Positions 38,493 through 48,763 are shown, counted from the first letter of the stretch. The stretch is 64,000 nt of DNA from Streptococcus ilei (GCF_000479335.1 NC_022584.1:1302001-1366000); one strand, 5' to 3'. Notes: generated by a model from the sequence alone, not told the origin. Translations and numbers: made by a program.

Positions 38493-38537
38493 CAAAAAAA
38501 CAGGCTTGTCTAGCAAGGCTAGAACAAAACCTGTTTT
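38493..38537 (-). terminator. Terminator of the 1627-residue adhesin
   Basis: On the minus strand an outer stem AAAACAGG/CCTGTTTT encloses TCTAGC/GCTAGA, followed by seven T. Confidence 0.8.
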
Positions 38538-38542
38538 AGAGA

Positions 38543-41500
38543 TTAATTCTCACGTTTTTTGTAAACCAAGGCACTTCCAGCAACCGCCAATGCGAGTCCT
38601 GTAGCCACTAGTCCCTCGCTCACTGTTTCACCTGTAGAAGGAAGAGTATGTTCCTTCTCTTCTTTTGGTTGACTTCCAGAAGGCTTATCACCTTTTGGTT
38701 TATCTGTTGATGGGGTAGTTGGTGGAGTAGTTGGTGGAGTCGGAGGTGTCGGAGGAGTTAGTTCATTAACTACATTTCCTTTATCTACAACCAAGTCTGT
38801 AGCTTGTACATAGTCTTCCGCTGTGACAGTGATTGGATTCGTTGATAGTTGGTAACCAGCTGGAGCAGTCAATTCTTTCACTACATAATCCTTAGCCTCA
38901 AAGCCTACAAAGCTTACAAGACCATTGGCATCAGATGTCGCTGTCGCTTGACCTTCGCCATATGGGTTGGCAACTGGAGTGCTACCATCCGCTTCAAAGA
39001 GTCCAAAGACAGCTCCCGCTAAAGCTCGACCTTCACCATTCACCTTGTGAAGCTGAATGGTATAAAGCTTCAATTCTGGTTTCTCAACTACCGGTGGAGT
39101 TGGTGGAATAGCAGTGAATGGTTTATTGACAACTTTACCTTGATCAAGTACTTGATTGGTTGAGGCAATCAATTGATTAGATGAAACAGTAATCGCTTCT
39201 TCAGAAAGTTGGTATCCTTCTGGAGCAGTGATTTCTTTCACTACATAATCCTTGGCTTCAAGCCCTGTAAAGGTAACGAGACCATTGGCATCTGATGTCG
39301 CTGTCGCTTGACCTTCACCATATGGATTAGCTACTGGTGTCACACCATCTGCTTCAAAGAGTCCAAAGACTGCTCCTGCCAAGGCTTTGCCTTCATTGTT
39401 AACTTTGTGCAATTGAATGCTGTAGAGAGTCAATTCTGGTTTCTCAACAACTGGCGGAGTTGGTGGGATTTCAGTAAACGGTTGGTTCACCACATTTCCT
39501 TTATCCACTACCAAATCTGACGCAGCGCTCAATTCTGTTGCAGAGACAGCTATTGAAGCTGTTGAAAGTTGGTAACCTTCTGGTGCTGTCAATTCTTTCA
39601 CTACATAATCCTTAGCCTCAAAGCCTACAAAGCTTACAAGACCATTAGCATCGGATGTCGCTGTCGCTTGACCTTCGCCATATGGGTTGGCAACTGGAGT
39701 GCTACCATCCGCTTCAAAGAGTCCAAAGACAGCTCCCGCTAAAGCTCGACCTTCACCATTGACCTTGTGAAGCTGAATCGTATAAAGCTTAGCTTCTGGT
39801 TTTTCAACGACTGGTGGAGTTGGTGGGATTTCACTTGTGACAAAGGTATTGGTGAAGGATGTCTTCGCACCATATGCCACTGTAGCCTTGATCGTATTGC
39901 TTGCGTCATCTTTCGTAACTGTTACTGTCACTTCGATGCTCGCTTGATCGTAGGTCATTCCTTTTTCTTGAGATTGTGGGATTACTTCCTTAATTGTGTA
40001 GTGGAAAGTTTTCCCTGCATCTTCTTGTGAATAAGAAATTTCGTCAAATGCTACAGAACCATCTGCTGCATTTTGTTTTGTTTGAAGAACTTCTCCAGCT
40101 TCATCCAACAAGTTAAAGCTGAATTCGCCATCTTTTAGGTCACGACCTTCTAAAATCTTGCTAGCTGAAATCTGAGCTTTTGCTGGACTTGGAGCTGAGT
40201 AAGTATTTGCAAAGACCTTGTTTTCTGGATAGACAACTGTTGCTTTTAGGTTGTCTCCATCTTTTGTTACCTGAACGGTTACTTGTTTTTCTGCTGTATC
40301 GTATGTGATACCTGGTACGTTCCCCTTCACTTCCTTCACAGTGTAAGTGTGTTCACCTTCTGCTGTGTAAGAGATAGCATTAAAGGTTACTTTGCCAGAT
40401 TTGTTAGTAACAGTTTGAAGTTTGTTAGTACCTTCGTACAATTCAAAACTAAACTCACCGTCTACCAAGTCACGACCTGTCAACTCTTTAGACAACTCAA
40501 TTGTTGCAGTCGTTGCGTTTGGTGTGAAGGCGTTAGTAAATGTTTTGTTTTCTGGATAGACGACTTCTGCCTTCAAGGCATCTCCATCACGAGTAACTTT
40601 AACAGTCACTTGTTTTTCAGAAGCATCGTAAGCAATCGTAGCATTGTCCCCTTTGACCTCTTTCACAGTGTAAGTGTGTTCACCTTCTGCTGTGTAAGAG
40701 ATAGCATCAAAGGTCACTTTGCCAGATTTGTTAGTAACAGTTTGAAGTTTGTTTGCACCTTCGTACAACTCAAAGCTAAACTCACCATCTACCAAATCAC
40801 GACCTGTCAACTCTTTAGACAACTCAATTGTTGCAGTCGTTGCATTTGGTGTAAAGGCATTGGTAAATGTTTTGTTTTCTGGATAGACAACTTCTGCCTT
40901 CAAGGCACCTCCATCACGAGTGACTTTAACAGTCACTTGTTTTTCAGAGGCATCGTAAGTAATGGTAGCATTATTACCTTTGACTTCTTTTACAGTGTAT
41001 GTATGTTCACCTTCTGCTGTGTAAGAGATTGATTCAAAGGTTACTTTGCCAGATTTGTTGGTGACAGTTTGAAGTTTGTTTGCACCTTCGTACAATTCAA
41101 AGCTAAACTCACCGTCTACCAAGTCACGACCTGTCGAACTCTTTGTCAACTCAATTGTTGCAGTCGTTGCGTTTGGTGTGAAGGCATTGGTAAATGTTTT
41201 GCTTTCTGGATAGACAACTTCTGCCTTCAAGGCACCTCCATCACGAGTGACTTTAACAGTCACTTGTTTTTCAGAGGCATCGTAAGTAATGGTAGCATTA
41301 TTACCTTTGACTTCTTTTACAGTGTATGTATGTTCACCTTCTGCTGTGTAAGAGATTGATTCAAAGGTTACTTTGCCAGATTTGTTGGTAACAGTTTGAA
41401 GCTTGTTCGCACCTTCGTACAATTCAAAGCTAAACTCACCGTCTACCAAGTCACGACCTGTCAACTCTTTTGTCAACTCAATTGTTGCAGTCGTTGCGTT

Positions 41501-43426
41501 TGGTGTGAAGGCATTGGTAAATGTTTTGCTTTCTGGATAGACAACTTCTGCCTTCAAGGCATCTCCATCACGAGTGACTTTAACAGTCACTTGTTTTTCA
41601 GAGGCATCGTAAGTAATGGTAGCATTATTACCTTTGACTTCTTTTACAGTGTATGTATGTTCACCTTCTGCTGTGTAAGAGATTGATTCAAAGGTTACTT
41701 TGCCAGATTTGTTGGTAACAGTTTGAAGCTTGTTCGCACTTTCGTACAATTCAAAGCTAAACTCACCGTCTACCAAGTCACGACCTGTCAACTCTTTTGT
41801 CAACTCAATTGTTGCAGTCGTTGCGTTTGGTGTGAAGGCATTGGTAAATGTTTTGCTTTCTGGATAGACAACTTCTGCCTTCAAGGCATCTCCATCACGA
41901 GTGACTTTAACAGTCACTTGTTTTTCAGAAGCATCGTAAGCAATCGTAGCATTATCCCCTTTGACCTCTTTCACAGTATAAGTGTGTTCACCTTCTGCTG
42001 TGTAAGAAATAGATTCAAAGGTTACTTTGCCAGATTTGTTGGTAACAGTTTGAAGCTTGTTCGCACCTTCGTACAATTCAAAGCTAAACTCACCGTCTAC
42101 CAAGTCACGACCTGTAAGGGCCTTATCTAATTCAATCACCGCACTGGTTGGTGTCGGTTCTTTGACAATTTTCTTATTTGTAACTGTTTTAAGGGCTGTT
42201 TTTGTTGTTCCAAAATCTTCTGATTTGACATCAATTGGAGTGGCATCCAATTCATATCCTTCTGGAGCTTTTGTTTCAACTAATTGGTAGGCTGTGTTCA
42301 ACAAACCACCAATACTTGCTTCTCCTTTTGCATTGGTTGTCAACTTACCGACAACGGCACCTGTTGCAACACGGATCACATTAAATTCAGCACCTGCTAA
42401 AGCAGTGTTTTCATCCTGGCCATCAACTTTCTTGAGGTTAATGGAGAAGGTATAACCTTGGGCCTTCCCACCTTCAGTTTGATAAACGAAGGGATTGCTC
42501 TTTGTTTCAACAACTTTTTTTGCATTCAAGGTTACATTGTTGAAGAACTTTTCATCATTTGCAGGGGTATAAGGAATCTTCACCTTATAGACAATCGAGT
42601 AACCTTCGCCTTGAGCTACATTTCCCAAGCTGACTTTGAAACTCTTCTTATCTGCTCCAAACTCAACTGGCAAAGAGACAACTTGCCCATTTTTCAAATC
42701 TAATTTATGCGAACTGTTAACGGCCCAATTCCCTTTTTTAATCACAAAGGAATCTTCCACATAGCTCATTCCTTCTGTTTGCAATTGGTCAGTCACAACT
42801 GCTTCTGTTAACGGCTCTTTCGTTGCATTGACACGTACTTCATATTGACGTGTAATGCCGCCATCTGCTAAGTGTTTTGTGTCCCAGCTAACCTTGTCCA
42901 AGACCTTTTCAGCATTCCCTGGGTCAACTACAAAGTCAACTTCTCCTACAGGGACTGGATTGTTGTCCACATTCAAGGTGATGGGGACCTTGCTTGGAGA
43001 TGCAGTTGCAGGCTCTACCCGAACTGCAAAGAACATGCTTCCTGAAATATTTGATTTACCTTTCACATAATCTTGATAGGTCAAGGTGATGGTTTTATTT
43101 GCAGCATTAATGACTGCTTCTGATACTAATTCACCATTAGGACTTCGTACCTCAAATTCTGCATCCTTGATAAATTTTAGATTCGGAGGGAGGGTAATAA
43201 CCGCTTGATCTCCAGGTTTGACCCCGTTCGGAACATTGAAAGTTAAATCAACTTTAATGTCCGTGTACTGGTCCACGGGTGACTTAGTAGGTGTGATCGT
43301 TTTACTTGTAATTTGGATCTTTCCTGTTGCGCCATCTGCATGGGCCGACCGAATTTTGGACAAACCAAAGACACTAGCTAAAACTAATACTAAGGTCAGT
43401 ATTATTTTTAAGCTCTTTTTCATCAT
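38543..43426 (-). CDS. LPxTG adhesin with pilin-type isopeptide and SpaA domains
   Basis: 1627 residues. Signal peptide (about 1-30), then an N-terminal region (about 31-325) resembling MSCRAMM/collagen-binding Ig-like folds, and one SpaA/Cna-B-like domain (about 330-415, ending in the APEGYxL motif). Seven pilin-type domains of about 109 residues follow (about 430-1195), each opening with a TGRDLVDGEFSFELYE-type motif and containing a Lys and a terminal Asn for an intramolecular isopeptide bond. Three more SpaA-like domains with LHKVNxEGxALAGAVFGLFE precede a Pro/Thr spacer, LPSTGE (about 1594-1599), a membrane segment and basic tail. It is predicted to be a long sortase-anchored surface rod. 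The pilin domains are encoded by 327-bp units that are nearly identical between about 40.6 and 42.1 kb. AAGGAG precedes the tandem ATG-ATG. Confidence 0.93.
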   Translation of the reverse strand: MMKKSLKIILTLVLVLASVFGLSKIRSAHADGATGKIQITSKTITPTKSPVDQYTDIKVDLTFNVPNGVKPGDQAVITLPPNLKFIKDAEFEVRSPNGELVSEAVINAANKTITLTYQDYVKGKSNISGSMFFAVRVEPATASPSKVPITLNVDNNPVPVGEVDFVVDPGNAEKVLDKVSWDTKHLADGGITRQYEVRVNATKEPLTEAVVTDQLQTEGMSYVEDSFVIKKGNWAVNSSHKLDLKNGQVVSLPVEFGADKKSFKVSLGNVAQGEGYSIVYKVKIPYTPANDEKFFNNVTLNAKKVVETKSNPFVYQTEGGKAQGYTFSINLKKVDGQDENTALAGAEFNVIRVATGAVVGKLTTNAKGEASIGGLLNTAYQLVETKAPEGYELDATPIDVKSEDFGTTKTALKTVTNKKIVKEPTPTSAVIELDKALTGRDLVDGEFSFELYEGANKLQTVTNKSGKVTFESISYTAEGEHTYTVKEVKGDNATIAYDASEKQVTVKVTRDGDALKAEVVYPESKTFTNAFTPNATTATIELTKELTGRDLVDGEFSFELYESANKLQTVTNKSGKVTFESISYTAEGEHTYTVKEVKGNNATITYDASEKQVTVKVTRDGDALKAEVVYPESKTFTNAFTPNATTATIELTKELTGRDLVDGEFSFELYEGANKLQTVTNKSGKVTFESISYTAEGEHTYTVKEVKGNNATITYDASEKQVTVKVTRDGGALKAEVVYPESKTFTNAFTPNATTATIELTKSSTGRDLVDGEFSFELYEGANKLQTVTNKSGKVTFESISYTAEGEHTYTVKEVKGNNATITYDASEKQVTVKVTRDGGALKAEVVYPENKTFTNAFTPNATTATIELSKELTGRDLVDGEFSFELYEGANKLQTVTNKSGKVTFDAISYTAEGEHTYTVKEVKGDNATIAYDASEKQVTVKVTRDGDALKAEVVYPENKTFTNAFTPNATTATIELSKELTGRDLVDGEFSFELYEGTNKLQTVTNKSGKVTFNAISYTAEGEHTYTVKEVKGNVPGITYDTAEKQVTVQVTKDGDNLKATVVYPENKVFANTYSAPSPAKAQISASKILEGRDLKDGEFSFNLLDEAGEVLQTKQNAADGSVAFDEISYSQEDAGKTFHYTIKEVIPQSQEKGMTYDQASIEVTVTVTKDDASNTIKATVAYGAKTSFTNTFVTSEIPPTPPVVEKPEAKLYTIQLHKVNGEGRALAGAVFGLFEADGSTPVANPYGEGQATATSDANGLVSFVGFEAKDYVVKELTAPEGYQLSTASIAVSATELSAASDLVVDKGNVVNQPFTEIPPTPPVVEKPELTLYSIQLHKVNNEGKALAGAVFGLFEADGVTPVANPYGEGQATATSDANGLVTFTGLEAKDYVVKEITAPEGYQLSEEAITVSSNQLIASTNQVLDQGKVVNKPFTAIPPTPPVVEKPELKLYTIQLHKVNGEGRALAGAVFGLFEADGSTPVANPYGEGQATATSDANGLVSFVGFEAKDYVVKELTAPAGYQLSTNPITVTAEDYVQATDLVVDKGNVVNELTPPTPPTPPTTPPTTPSTDKPKGDKPSGSQPKEEKEHTLPSTGETVSEGLVATGLALAVAGSALVYKKREN

Positions 43427-43487
43427 AAACTCCTTTTTCTTTTTTGTTTCTCCTATATATCACTAGCTAGAGTAATATACGAAGGCA

Positions 43488-43516
43488 ATATTACCATATT
43501 CAGAATATAAATGCAA
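43488..43516 (-). promoter_or_regulatory. Promoter of the 1627-residue adhesin
   Basis: TTGCAT (43516-43511), 17-bp spacer and extended -10 TGGTAATAT (TAATAT at 43493-43488) on the minus strand. The TTGCATTTATA start of this promoter is shared with the Thr-rich adhesin. Confidence 0.6.
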
Positions 43517-43614
43517 GAATAATTTACTAAAATTACCAACATTTTTTCAGTTATCATATTATTTGCTTTTCCTATGAAATTCAGCTAGATTCCAAAGCTT
43601 TTTTCTCTATAGTA

Positions 43615-43623
43615 TGGTAAAAT
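43615..43623 (+). promoter_or_regulatory. Extended -10 promoter of gpsA
   Basis: TGGTAAAAT on the plus strand about 30 nt before the gpsA ATG; no clear -35. Confidence 0.5.
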
Positions 43624-43653
43624 AGAAATGAAATCTTCACAAAGGAGAATGCT

Positions 43654-44670
43654 ATGGATAAACAAACCGTTGCGGTCATCGGTCCAGGTTCTTGGGGAAC
43701 TGCCCTTTCTCAAGTCCTCCACGATAATGGCCATGAAGTACGGATCTGGGGAAATGTCCCAGAACAAATCGACGAAATCAATCAAGAACATACCAACAAA
43801 CGCTACTTTAAGGATGTCCTTCTAGATCCAGGGATCAAAGCCTACCACGATCTGAATGAAGCCCTTTCTGGTGTGGATGCGGTCCTCTTTGTCGTTCCAA
43901 CCAAGGTAACACGACTCGTTGCCAAGCAAGTAGCTGAACTCTTGGACCATCCTATCAAGGTCATGCACGCTTCCAAAGGATTAGAACCAAATAGTCACAA
44001 ACGGATTTCTCAAATCTTAGAAGAGGAAATCCCTGCTTCTCTCCGTAGCGAGATTGTGGTCGTGTCTGGGCCAAGTCACGCTGAAGAAACCATCGTTCGC
44101 GATATCACTCTGATCACAGCGGCTTCTAAAGATTTAGAAACAGCTCGTTATGTTCAAGAACTCTTCAGCAACCACTACTTCCGCCTCTATACCAATACAG
44201 ATGTGATTGGGGTAGAGACAGCCGGTGCCCTTAAAAACATCATCGCAGTCGGAGCTGGAGCCCTCCACGGACTTGGATTCGGAGACAACGCTAAGGCTGC
44301 CATCATCACGCGTGGACTAGCTGAAATTACCCGTCTAGGTGTCAAACTAGGCGCTAGCCCCTTAACCTATAGTGGACTATCCGGAGTTGGAGACCTGATC
44401 GTGACAGGGACTTCCATCCACTCTCGGAACTGGCGTGCTGGGGATGCCCTTGGTCGCGGTGAAAAACTGGAAGATATCGAAGCCAACATGGGCATGATCA
44501 TCGAAGGGATTTCAACCACTAAGGCTGCCTACGAACTGGCTCAAGAGCTAGACGTCTACATGCCAATCACACAAGCCATCTACCAAGTAATTTATGAAGG
44601 GCAAGATATTCGTGAAGCCATCAACTTCATGATGAGCAACGAATTTAAAGAAGAAAATGAGTGGAACTAA
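43654..44670 (+). CDS. gpsA: Glycerol-3-phosphate dehydrogenase (NAD(P)+)
   Basis: 338 residues. It reduces dihydroxyacetone phosphate to sn-glycerol 3-phosphate for phospholipid and lipoteichoic acid synthesis. The N-terminal dinucleotide-binding motif GPGSWG (residues 11-16) keeps GxGxx[13 protein letters not shown] near residues 190-201 contains the catalytic Lys. AAAGGAG precedes the ATG. It is followed 61 nt later by galU in the same direction, likely one operon; these are the only convincing plus-strand genes of the window. Confidence 0.96.
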   Translation: MDKQTVAVIGPGSWGTALSQVLHDNGHEVRIWGNVPEQIDEINQEHTNKRYFKDVLLDPGIKAYHDLNEALSGVDAVLFVVPTKVTRLVAKQVAELLDHPIKVMHASKGLEPNSHKRISQILEEEIPASLRSEIVVVSGPSHAEETIVRDITLITAASKDLETARYVQELFSNHYFRLYTNTDVIGVETAGALKNIIAVGAGALHGLGFGDNAKAAIITRGLAEITRLGVKLGASPLTYSGLSGVGDLIVTGTSIHSRNWRAGDALGRGEKLEDIEANMGMIIEGISTTKAAYELAQELDVYMPITQAIYQVIYEGQDIREAINFMMSNEFKEENEWN

Positions 44671-44731
44671 GGAATTCTTCCTTCCCAATCAGATCAACAA
44701 CCAATTATTCTTCAGTTAGAAAGGAATTATT

Positions 44732-45643
44732 ATGACAAAAGTTAGAAAAGCAGTCATTCCTGCGGCTGGACTTGGAACTCGTTTCCTACCTGCTACTAAA
44801 GCCCTGGCCAAAGAAATGCTGCCAATCGTGGATAAGCCAACCATCCAATTCATCGTTGAGGAAGCCCTTAAGGCTGGCATCGAGGATATTCTCGTTGTCA
44901 CTGGTAAATCAAAACGTTCGATCGAAGACCACTTTGACTCAAACTTCGAACTTGAGTACAACCTCAAGGAAAAAGGGAAAAATGATCTGTTGAAACTGGT
45001 CGATGAAACTACCGGGATGCGCCTCCACTTCATTCGTCAAAAACATCCGAACGGCCTTGGAGATGCTGTCCTTCAGGCGAAGGCCTTCGTTGGGAATGAG
45101 CCTTTCGTCGTGATGCTGGGTGATGACCTCATGGATATCACAGATGATACAGCGACTACGCTCACCAAGCAATTGATGAATGACTACGATGAGACACATG
45201 CTTCAACCATTGCTGTCATGAAAGTTCCCCATGAAGAGGTTTCTGCCTACGGAGTCATTGCTCCTCAAGGGGAAGGCATCAACGGACTCTATAGCGTTGA
45301 AACCTTTGTCGAAAAACCGGCACCTGAAGAGGCACCAAGTGACCTTGCCATTATCGGTCGTTATTTGCTAACTCCAGAAATCTTCCAAATCTTGGAAAAC
45401 CAAAAACCAGGCGCTGGAAATGAAATCCAATTGACTGATGCCATTGATACCTTGAACAAGACCCAACGAGTATTTGCCCGCGAATTTAAGGGCAAACGCT
45501 ACGATGTAGGGGACAAGTTTGGTTTCATGAAAACATCTATTGATTATGCCTTGAAACACCCACAGGTTAAAGATGATCTCAAACAATACATCATCAACCT
45601 TGGAAAACAATTAGAAGAAAGTGGGAAAGTGACTGAGAAGTAA
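44732..45643 (+). CDS. galU: UTP-glucose-1-phosphate uridylyltransferase
   Basis: 303 residues. It makes UDP-glucose from UTP and glucose 1-phosphate for capsule, glycolipid and wall polymer synthesis. The nucleotide-binding start [20 protein letters not shown] (residues 11-30) is typical, and VEKP near residue 192 is the sugar-phosphate motif. GAAAGG lies upstream of the ATG. It has a shared bidirectional terminator downstream. Confidence 0.96.
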   Translation: MTKVRKAVIPAAGLGTRFLPATKALAKEMLPIVDKPTIQFIVEEALKAGIEDILVVTGKSKRSIEDHFDSNFELEYNLKEKGKNDLLKLVDETTGMRLHFIRQKHPNGLGDAVLQAKAFVGNEPFVVMLGDDLMDITDDTATTLTKQLMNDYDETHASTIAVMKVPHEEVSAYGVIAPQGEGINGLYSVETFVEKPAPEEAPSDLAIIGRYLLTPEIFQILENQKPGAGNEIQLTDAIDTLNKTQRVFAREFKGKRYDVGDKFGFMKTSIDYALKHPQVKDDLKQYIINLGKQLEESGKVTEK

Positions 45644-45678
45644 AAAATCCTCACCCTGACTTTTCGATTATAAAGCAA

Positions 45679-45709
45679 AGAGACCGGACTAAACGTCCGG
45701 CCTCTTTTT
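45679..45709. terminator. Bidirectional terminator between galU and the C69 peptidase gene
   Basis: AGAG-A-CCGGAC pairs with GTCCGG-C-CTCT around TAAAC; T-rich on the plus side (TTTTTC) and moderately T-rich on the minus side. The two genes converge here. Confidence 0.82.
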
Positions 45710-45733
45710 CTTTCTTAAAAACAGGTTGGTTCT

Positions 45734-48589
45734 TTAGGCTTTATTCTGTTTGCGTTTTTCTACATAGAAGGCAAATCCAAGTGCACTAATCAAGACACCA
45801 CCGATGATACCAACCATTGAAATGGTTTGTCCAGTAGATGGCAATTTTTTGCTTTCTGTTTTTTCTTCTACCTTAGCTGCTGTTTTGTAAACAACTCCAT
45901 AAGATGAGAAATGATTGGTTGTGAAGGTTACCTTGCTCTTGTCTTCATTCAAGCTGAACTGGTAGGTCTCAACCTTGCCATCTTCTCCAATCCCTACAAC
46001 AGATTCTACTTCTTTCTTAGGATCCACTGGCATGGTCACCACAGTTGGGCTGAATTGATGAACAGGGCCATTTTGATTTGACAACTGAATGTCGTAAATC
46101 TGATAGTCTTTACCTTTGAGGGCTTGGACATCCTTCAATACAGAAGCTACCAAATTAAAGCCACCTTGGGCAAAGTCTGGGTTTTGTAGGGTGATTCCAG
46201 TAACAGGATCTACTAAAATGTAGGAATTCGTAGGAAGAACTGGACGATTGTTTGTAGTTGGAGCAGGGACAATCGTAGTTGATGTGTTTACATCCTTGTT
46301 TGGCTCAGTACTTGGTTGAGTTGGCTTGGTTTCGTTCTTGCTTGGCTCAGTACTTGGCTCAGTTGGTTGAGTTGCATCCGTGCTTGGTTCAGTCGTTGTA
46401 GTTGTGGTTTCATCCTTGCTTGGCTCGGTACTTGGTTGAGTTGGCTTGGTTTCATTCTTGCTTGGCTCAGTACTTGGAGCTGTTGTTGTAGTTGCATCTG
46501 TGCTTGGCTCGGTACTTGAAGCTGTTGTTGTAGTTGCGTCAGTGCTTGGCTCGGTACTTGGAGCTGTTGTTGTAGTTGCGTCAGTGCTTGGCTCGGTACT
46601 TGAAGCTGTTGTTGTAGTTGCGTCAGTGCTTGGCTCGGTACTTGGAGCTGTTGTTGTAGTTGCGTCAGTGCTTGGCTCAGTACTTGGAGCTGTTGTCGTA
46701 GTTACGTCAGTGCTTGGCTCAGTACTTGGAGCTGTTGTCGTAGTTACGTCAGTGCTTGGCTCAGTACTTGGAGCTGTTGTCGTAGTTGCGTCAGTGCTTG
46801 GCTCAGTACTTGGAGCTGTTGTTGTAGTTGCGTCAGTGCTTGGTTCAGTACTTGGAGCTGTTGTCGTAGTTGCGTCAGTGCTTGGCTCAGTACTTGGAGC
46901 TGTTGTCGTAGTTACGTCAGTGCTTGGTTCAGTACTTGGAGCTGTTGTCGTAGTTGCGTCAGTGCTTGGCTCAGTACTTGGAGCTGTTGTTGTAGTTGCG
47001 TCAGTTGGTTCCTTGTAATCATCTGGAAGAGATGCCCGATACGGATCATCTGTTCTCCCCGCTTCTTTCAAGGTCGCTGAAAGCTCTGCTTCGTATTGTT
47101 TAAATTGTTTGAAAAGACGTTCAGAACGCGCAATTGATTCAGCAGTTACTTGATCCTCTGCCCCTTTTGCAGCTGCTTCATCAGCTTTCAAGGCAGCGTA
47201 TTTTGCATCGCTCACTTTTTGTTCGATAATGAGCTGTTCTTCCAGTGCTTTCCAGTGATTTTGGATAGATTTTCCGAAGAGATCTTGGTTATGGATGGCC
47301 ATTTGGTCGATGTGCCAAACTGTCCAATACCATGAATTTGGATCATAAGTAGCTGTTTGAGGTTTAAAGGCTTCGTAAGTATCTTTTACATTTCCATAGA
47401 ATGGAACATAAGGGGTATTCCGTGAAGGTCCCATGCCAAGCCATACAGTTCCACCAAATGATTTTGGAAGGTTTGGATTGATTTGATAGACATGGGCATC
47501 AATTACATTTTCGTTCCCTAAAGCATACTTGTATTGGTCTTTACGAACAGTATCGTTGCTACCATCATCACCTTGTTTCTTAACACCAATTTGATCATCT
47601 GGTACAAAACGTCCATTCAAGTGTTCAAAACGGTTCCGTTGCAATGCAAAAGCATCTTCTAAGGTGTATTTTTTGTTTGGATCGGTTGGTGAACGGAAGA
47701 GCTCATACTCATCATCCTCATAAGTGACTTTAGAATCTGGATCTAGTAAGGTAATTCCTGCATAGGTCCGTGAGCGGTCACCTTCAGCATATTTCTCTGG
47801 TCCATAAGATTTAGCAATATGGAAGTTACCATCTTTATCAGTCTTATAGTTGCCAGATTCCTTGGCTACTTTTTCTACGTCTTTAGAGGCAATGACATTT
47901 TCAGTGTCATTCAAATCAACATGACCTAGATAGTAGGTATTTGCAAAAACTGCGTATTTATCTTCTGGCACCTTCACCGCTACATATTGGTGACCAGAAA
48001 GAATTTCCATATACCAAGTTTCATTTTGGTCTGCAAAGACAACCACATTCCCTTCAGCTGAACCTTTTTCTTCGATGACTTTAGCCAGTAATTCAACTCC
48101 TTCACGGGCAGTTTTGACACGGGGCAAAATCACATCTAGCATAGCTGCTTCTGGTAGGCCATTCTCTTTCAAGGGATCCGTTGTCAAGACTTTCTTATTT
48201 GGGATAGCTGTTACTGTCGCAGTCATGGATACACCGGCTTCATTAAAACCATGTTCCCCGAAAGCGCCGTTGCTACCGTCACCACGAGCAGAGTCATAAG
48301 TAGCTGTATATTTCATTTCGTTGGCAGCATGAGGGTAGGTAAATCCATTAGATTCATCCTCGATTTGATCTCCCTCATTATAAGTCTTGGCATCGACAAC
48401 AACATAGTTTTTGTTGTGTTTTCCACCATTTGGATAATAAGGATAGTCCTCAGTCCGACCAAACAGGGTGGTACCATCCTTGGTCAACTGGCGACCAATG
48501 ATAAATCCACAGCAGGCCTGAACGGCTTGAATTGGTAGGAGTAAGAACGTCATCGCTATCAAAGCTAGTTTAAACAACCATTTCTTCAT
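45734..48589 (-). CDS. Cell wall-anchored C69-family dipeptidase
   Basis: 951 residues. The signal peptide ends at about VQA; the next residue, Cys26, aligns with the N-terminal nucleophile of C69 (PepD-type) Ntn hydrolases, six residues before Gly32. The catalytic domain covers about 26-530, with GRTEDYP near residue 44 also typical. A Thr-rich stalk (about 535-785) contains twelve 14-residue units of TEPSTDATTTTAPS, followed by variant units. A further small domain, LPSTGQ (about 916-921), a membrane segment and basic tail complete it. It is predicted to cleave short peptides at the cell surface. C69 enzymes are usually cytoplasmic or simply secreted, so the wall anchor and stalk are notable. 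Confidence 0.87.
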   Translation of the reverse strand: MKKWLFKLALIAMTFLLLPIQAVQACCGFIIGRQLTKDGTTLFGRTEDYPYYPNGGKHNKNYVVVDAKTYNEGDQIEDESNGFTYPHAANEMKYTATYDSARGDGSNGAFGEHGFNEAGVSMTATVTAIPNKKVLTTDPLKENGLPEAAMLDVILPRVKTAREGVELLAKVIEEKGSAEGNVVVFADQNETWYMEILSGHQYVAVKVPEDKYAVFANTYYLGHVDLNDTENVIASKDVEKVAKESGNYKTDKDGNFHIAKSYGPEKYAEGDRSRTYAGITLLDPDSKVTYEDDEYELFRSPTDPNKKYTLEDAFALQRNRFEHLNGRFVPDDQIGVKKQGDDGSNDTVRKDQYKYALGNENVIDAHVYQINPNLPKSFGGTVWLGMGPSRNTPYVPFYGNVKDTYEAFKPQTATYDPNSWYWTVWHIDQMAIHNQDLFGKSIQNHWKALEEQLIIEQKVSDAKYAALKADEAAAKGAEDQVTAESIARSERLFKQFKQYEAELSATLKEAGRTDDPYRASLPDDYKEPTDATTTTAPSTEPSTDATTTTAPSTEPSTDVTTTTAPSTEPSTDATTTTAPSTEPSTDATTTTAPSTEPSTDATTTTAPSTEPSTDVTTTTAPSTEPSTDVTTTTAPSTEPSTDATTTTAPSTEPSTDATTTTASSTEPSTDATTTTAPSTEPSTDATTTTASSTEPSTDATTTTAPSTEPSKNETKPTQPSTEPSKDETTTTTTEPSTDATQPTEPSTEPSKNETKPTQPSTEPNKDVNTSTTIVPAPTTNNRPVLPTNSYILVDPVTGITLQNPDFAQGGFNLVASVLKDVQALKGKDYQIYDIQLSNQNGPVHQFSPTVVTMPVDPKKEVESVVGIGEDGKVETYQFSLNEDKSKVTFTTNHFSSYGVVYKTAAKVEEKTESKKLPSTGQTISMVGIIGGVLISALGFAFYVEKRKQNKA
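46484..47000. repeat. 42-bp tandem repeats in the C69 peptidase stalk
   Basis: About twelve copies of a 42-bp unit, each encoding 14 residues, differ mainly at synonymous sites and at an Ala/Val and a Pro/Ser position. Copy number is likely to vary between strains. Confidence 0.85.
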
Positions 48590-48647
48590 CGCAAATCTCC
48601 TTTTTGCTTATTTTTGTCCTCAAGCGATTTTGGACACAAGTAGGTTT

Positions 48648-48675
48648 TATATACTACCAGTCTACTCCTTTTCAA
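48648..48675 (-). promoter_or_regulatory. Promoter of the C69 peptidase gene
   Basis: TTGAAA (48675-48670), 16-bp spacer and TATATA (48653-48648) on the minus strand. Confidence 0.6.
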
Positions 48676-48682
48676 CCAGTTT

Positions 48683-48696
48683 TGCAAGCGCTTTCT
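48683..48696. promoter_or_regulatory. cre-like (CcpA) site upstream of the C69 peptidase promoter
   Basis: TGCAAGCGCTTTCT differs from the consensus TGNAANCGNNNNCA only at the last base. It lies 7 bp upstream of the -35 box. Confidence 0.45.
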
Positions 48697-48763
48697 TTTT
48701 ACAATTTTATTCATTTATTTGTGATATTTTTAGCTTTCTCTATCGTTTTTAAGAAATATATAC

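Noticed and set aside
40283-41032. Plus-strand frames rich in Cys and Phe repeated every 327 bp (also from 41069, 41396 and 41723)
   Set aside because: Shadows of the repeated pilin domains on the minus strand; their regular spacing only mirrors the repeats.
46446-47018. Plus-strand 190-codon frame of repeated VVVASVLGSVLGA
   Set aside because: Antisense of the Thr/Pro stalk repeats of the C69 peptidase.
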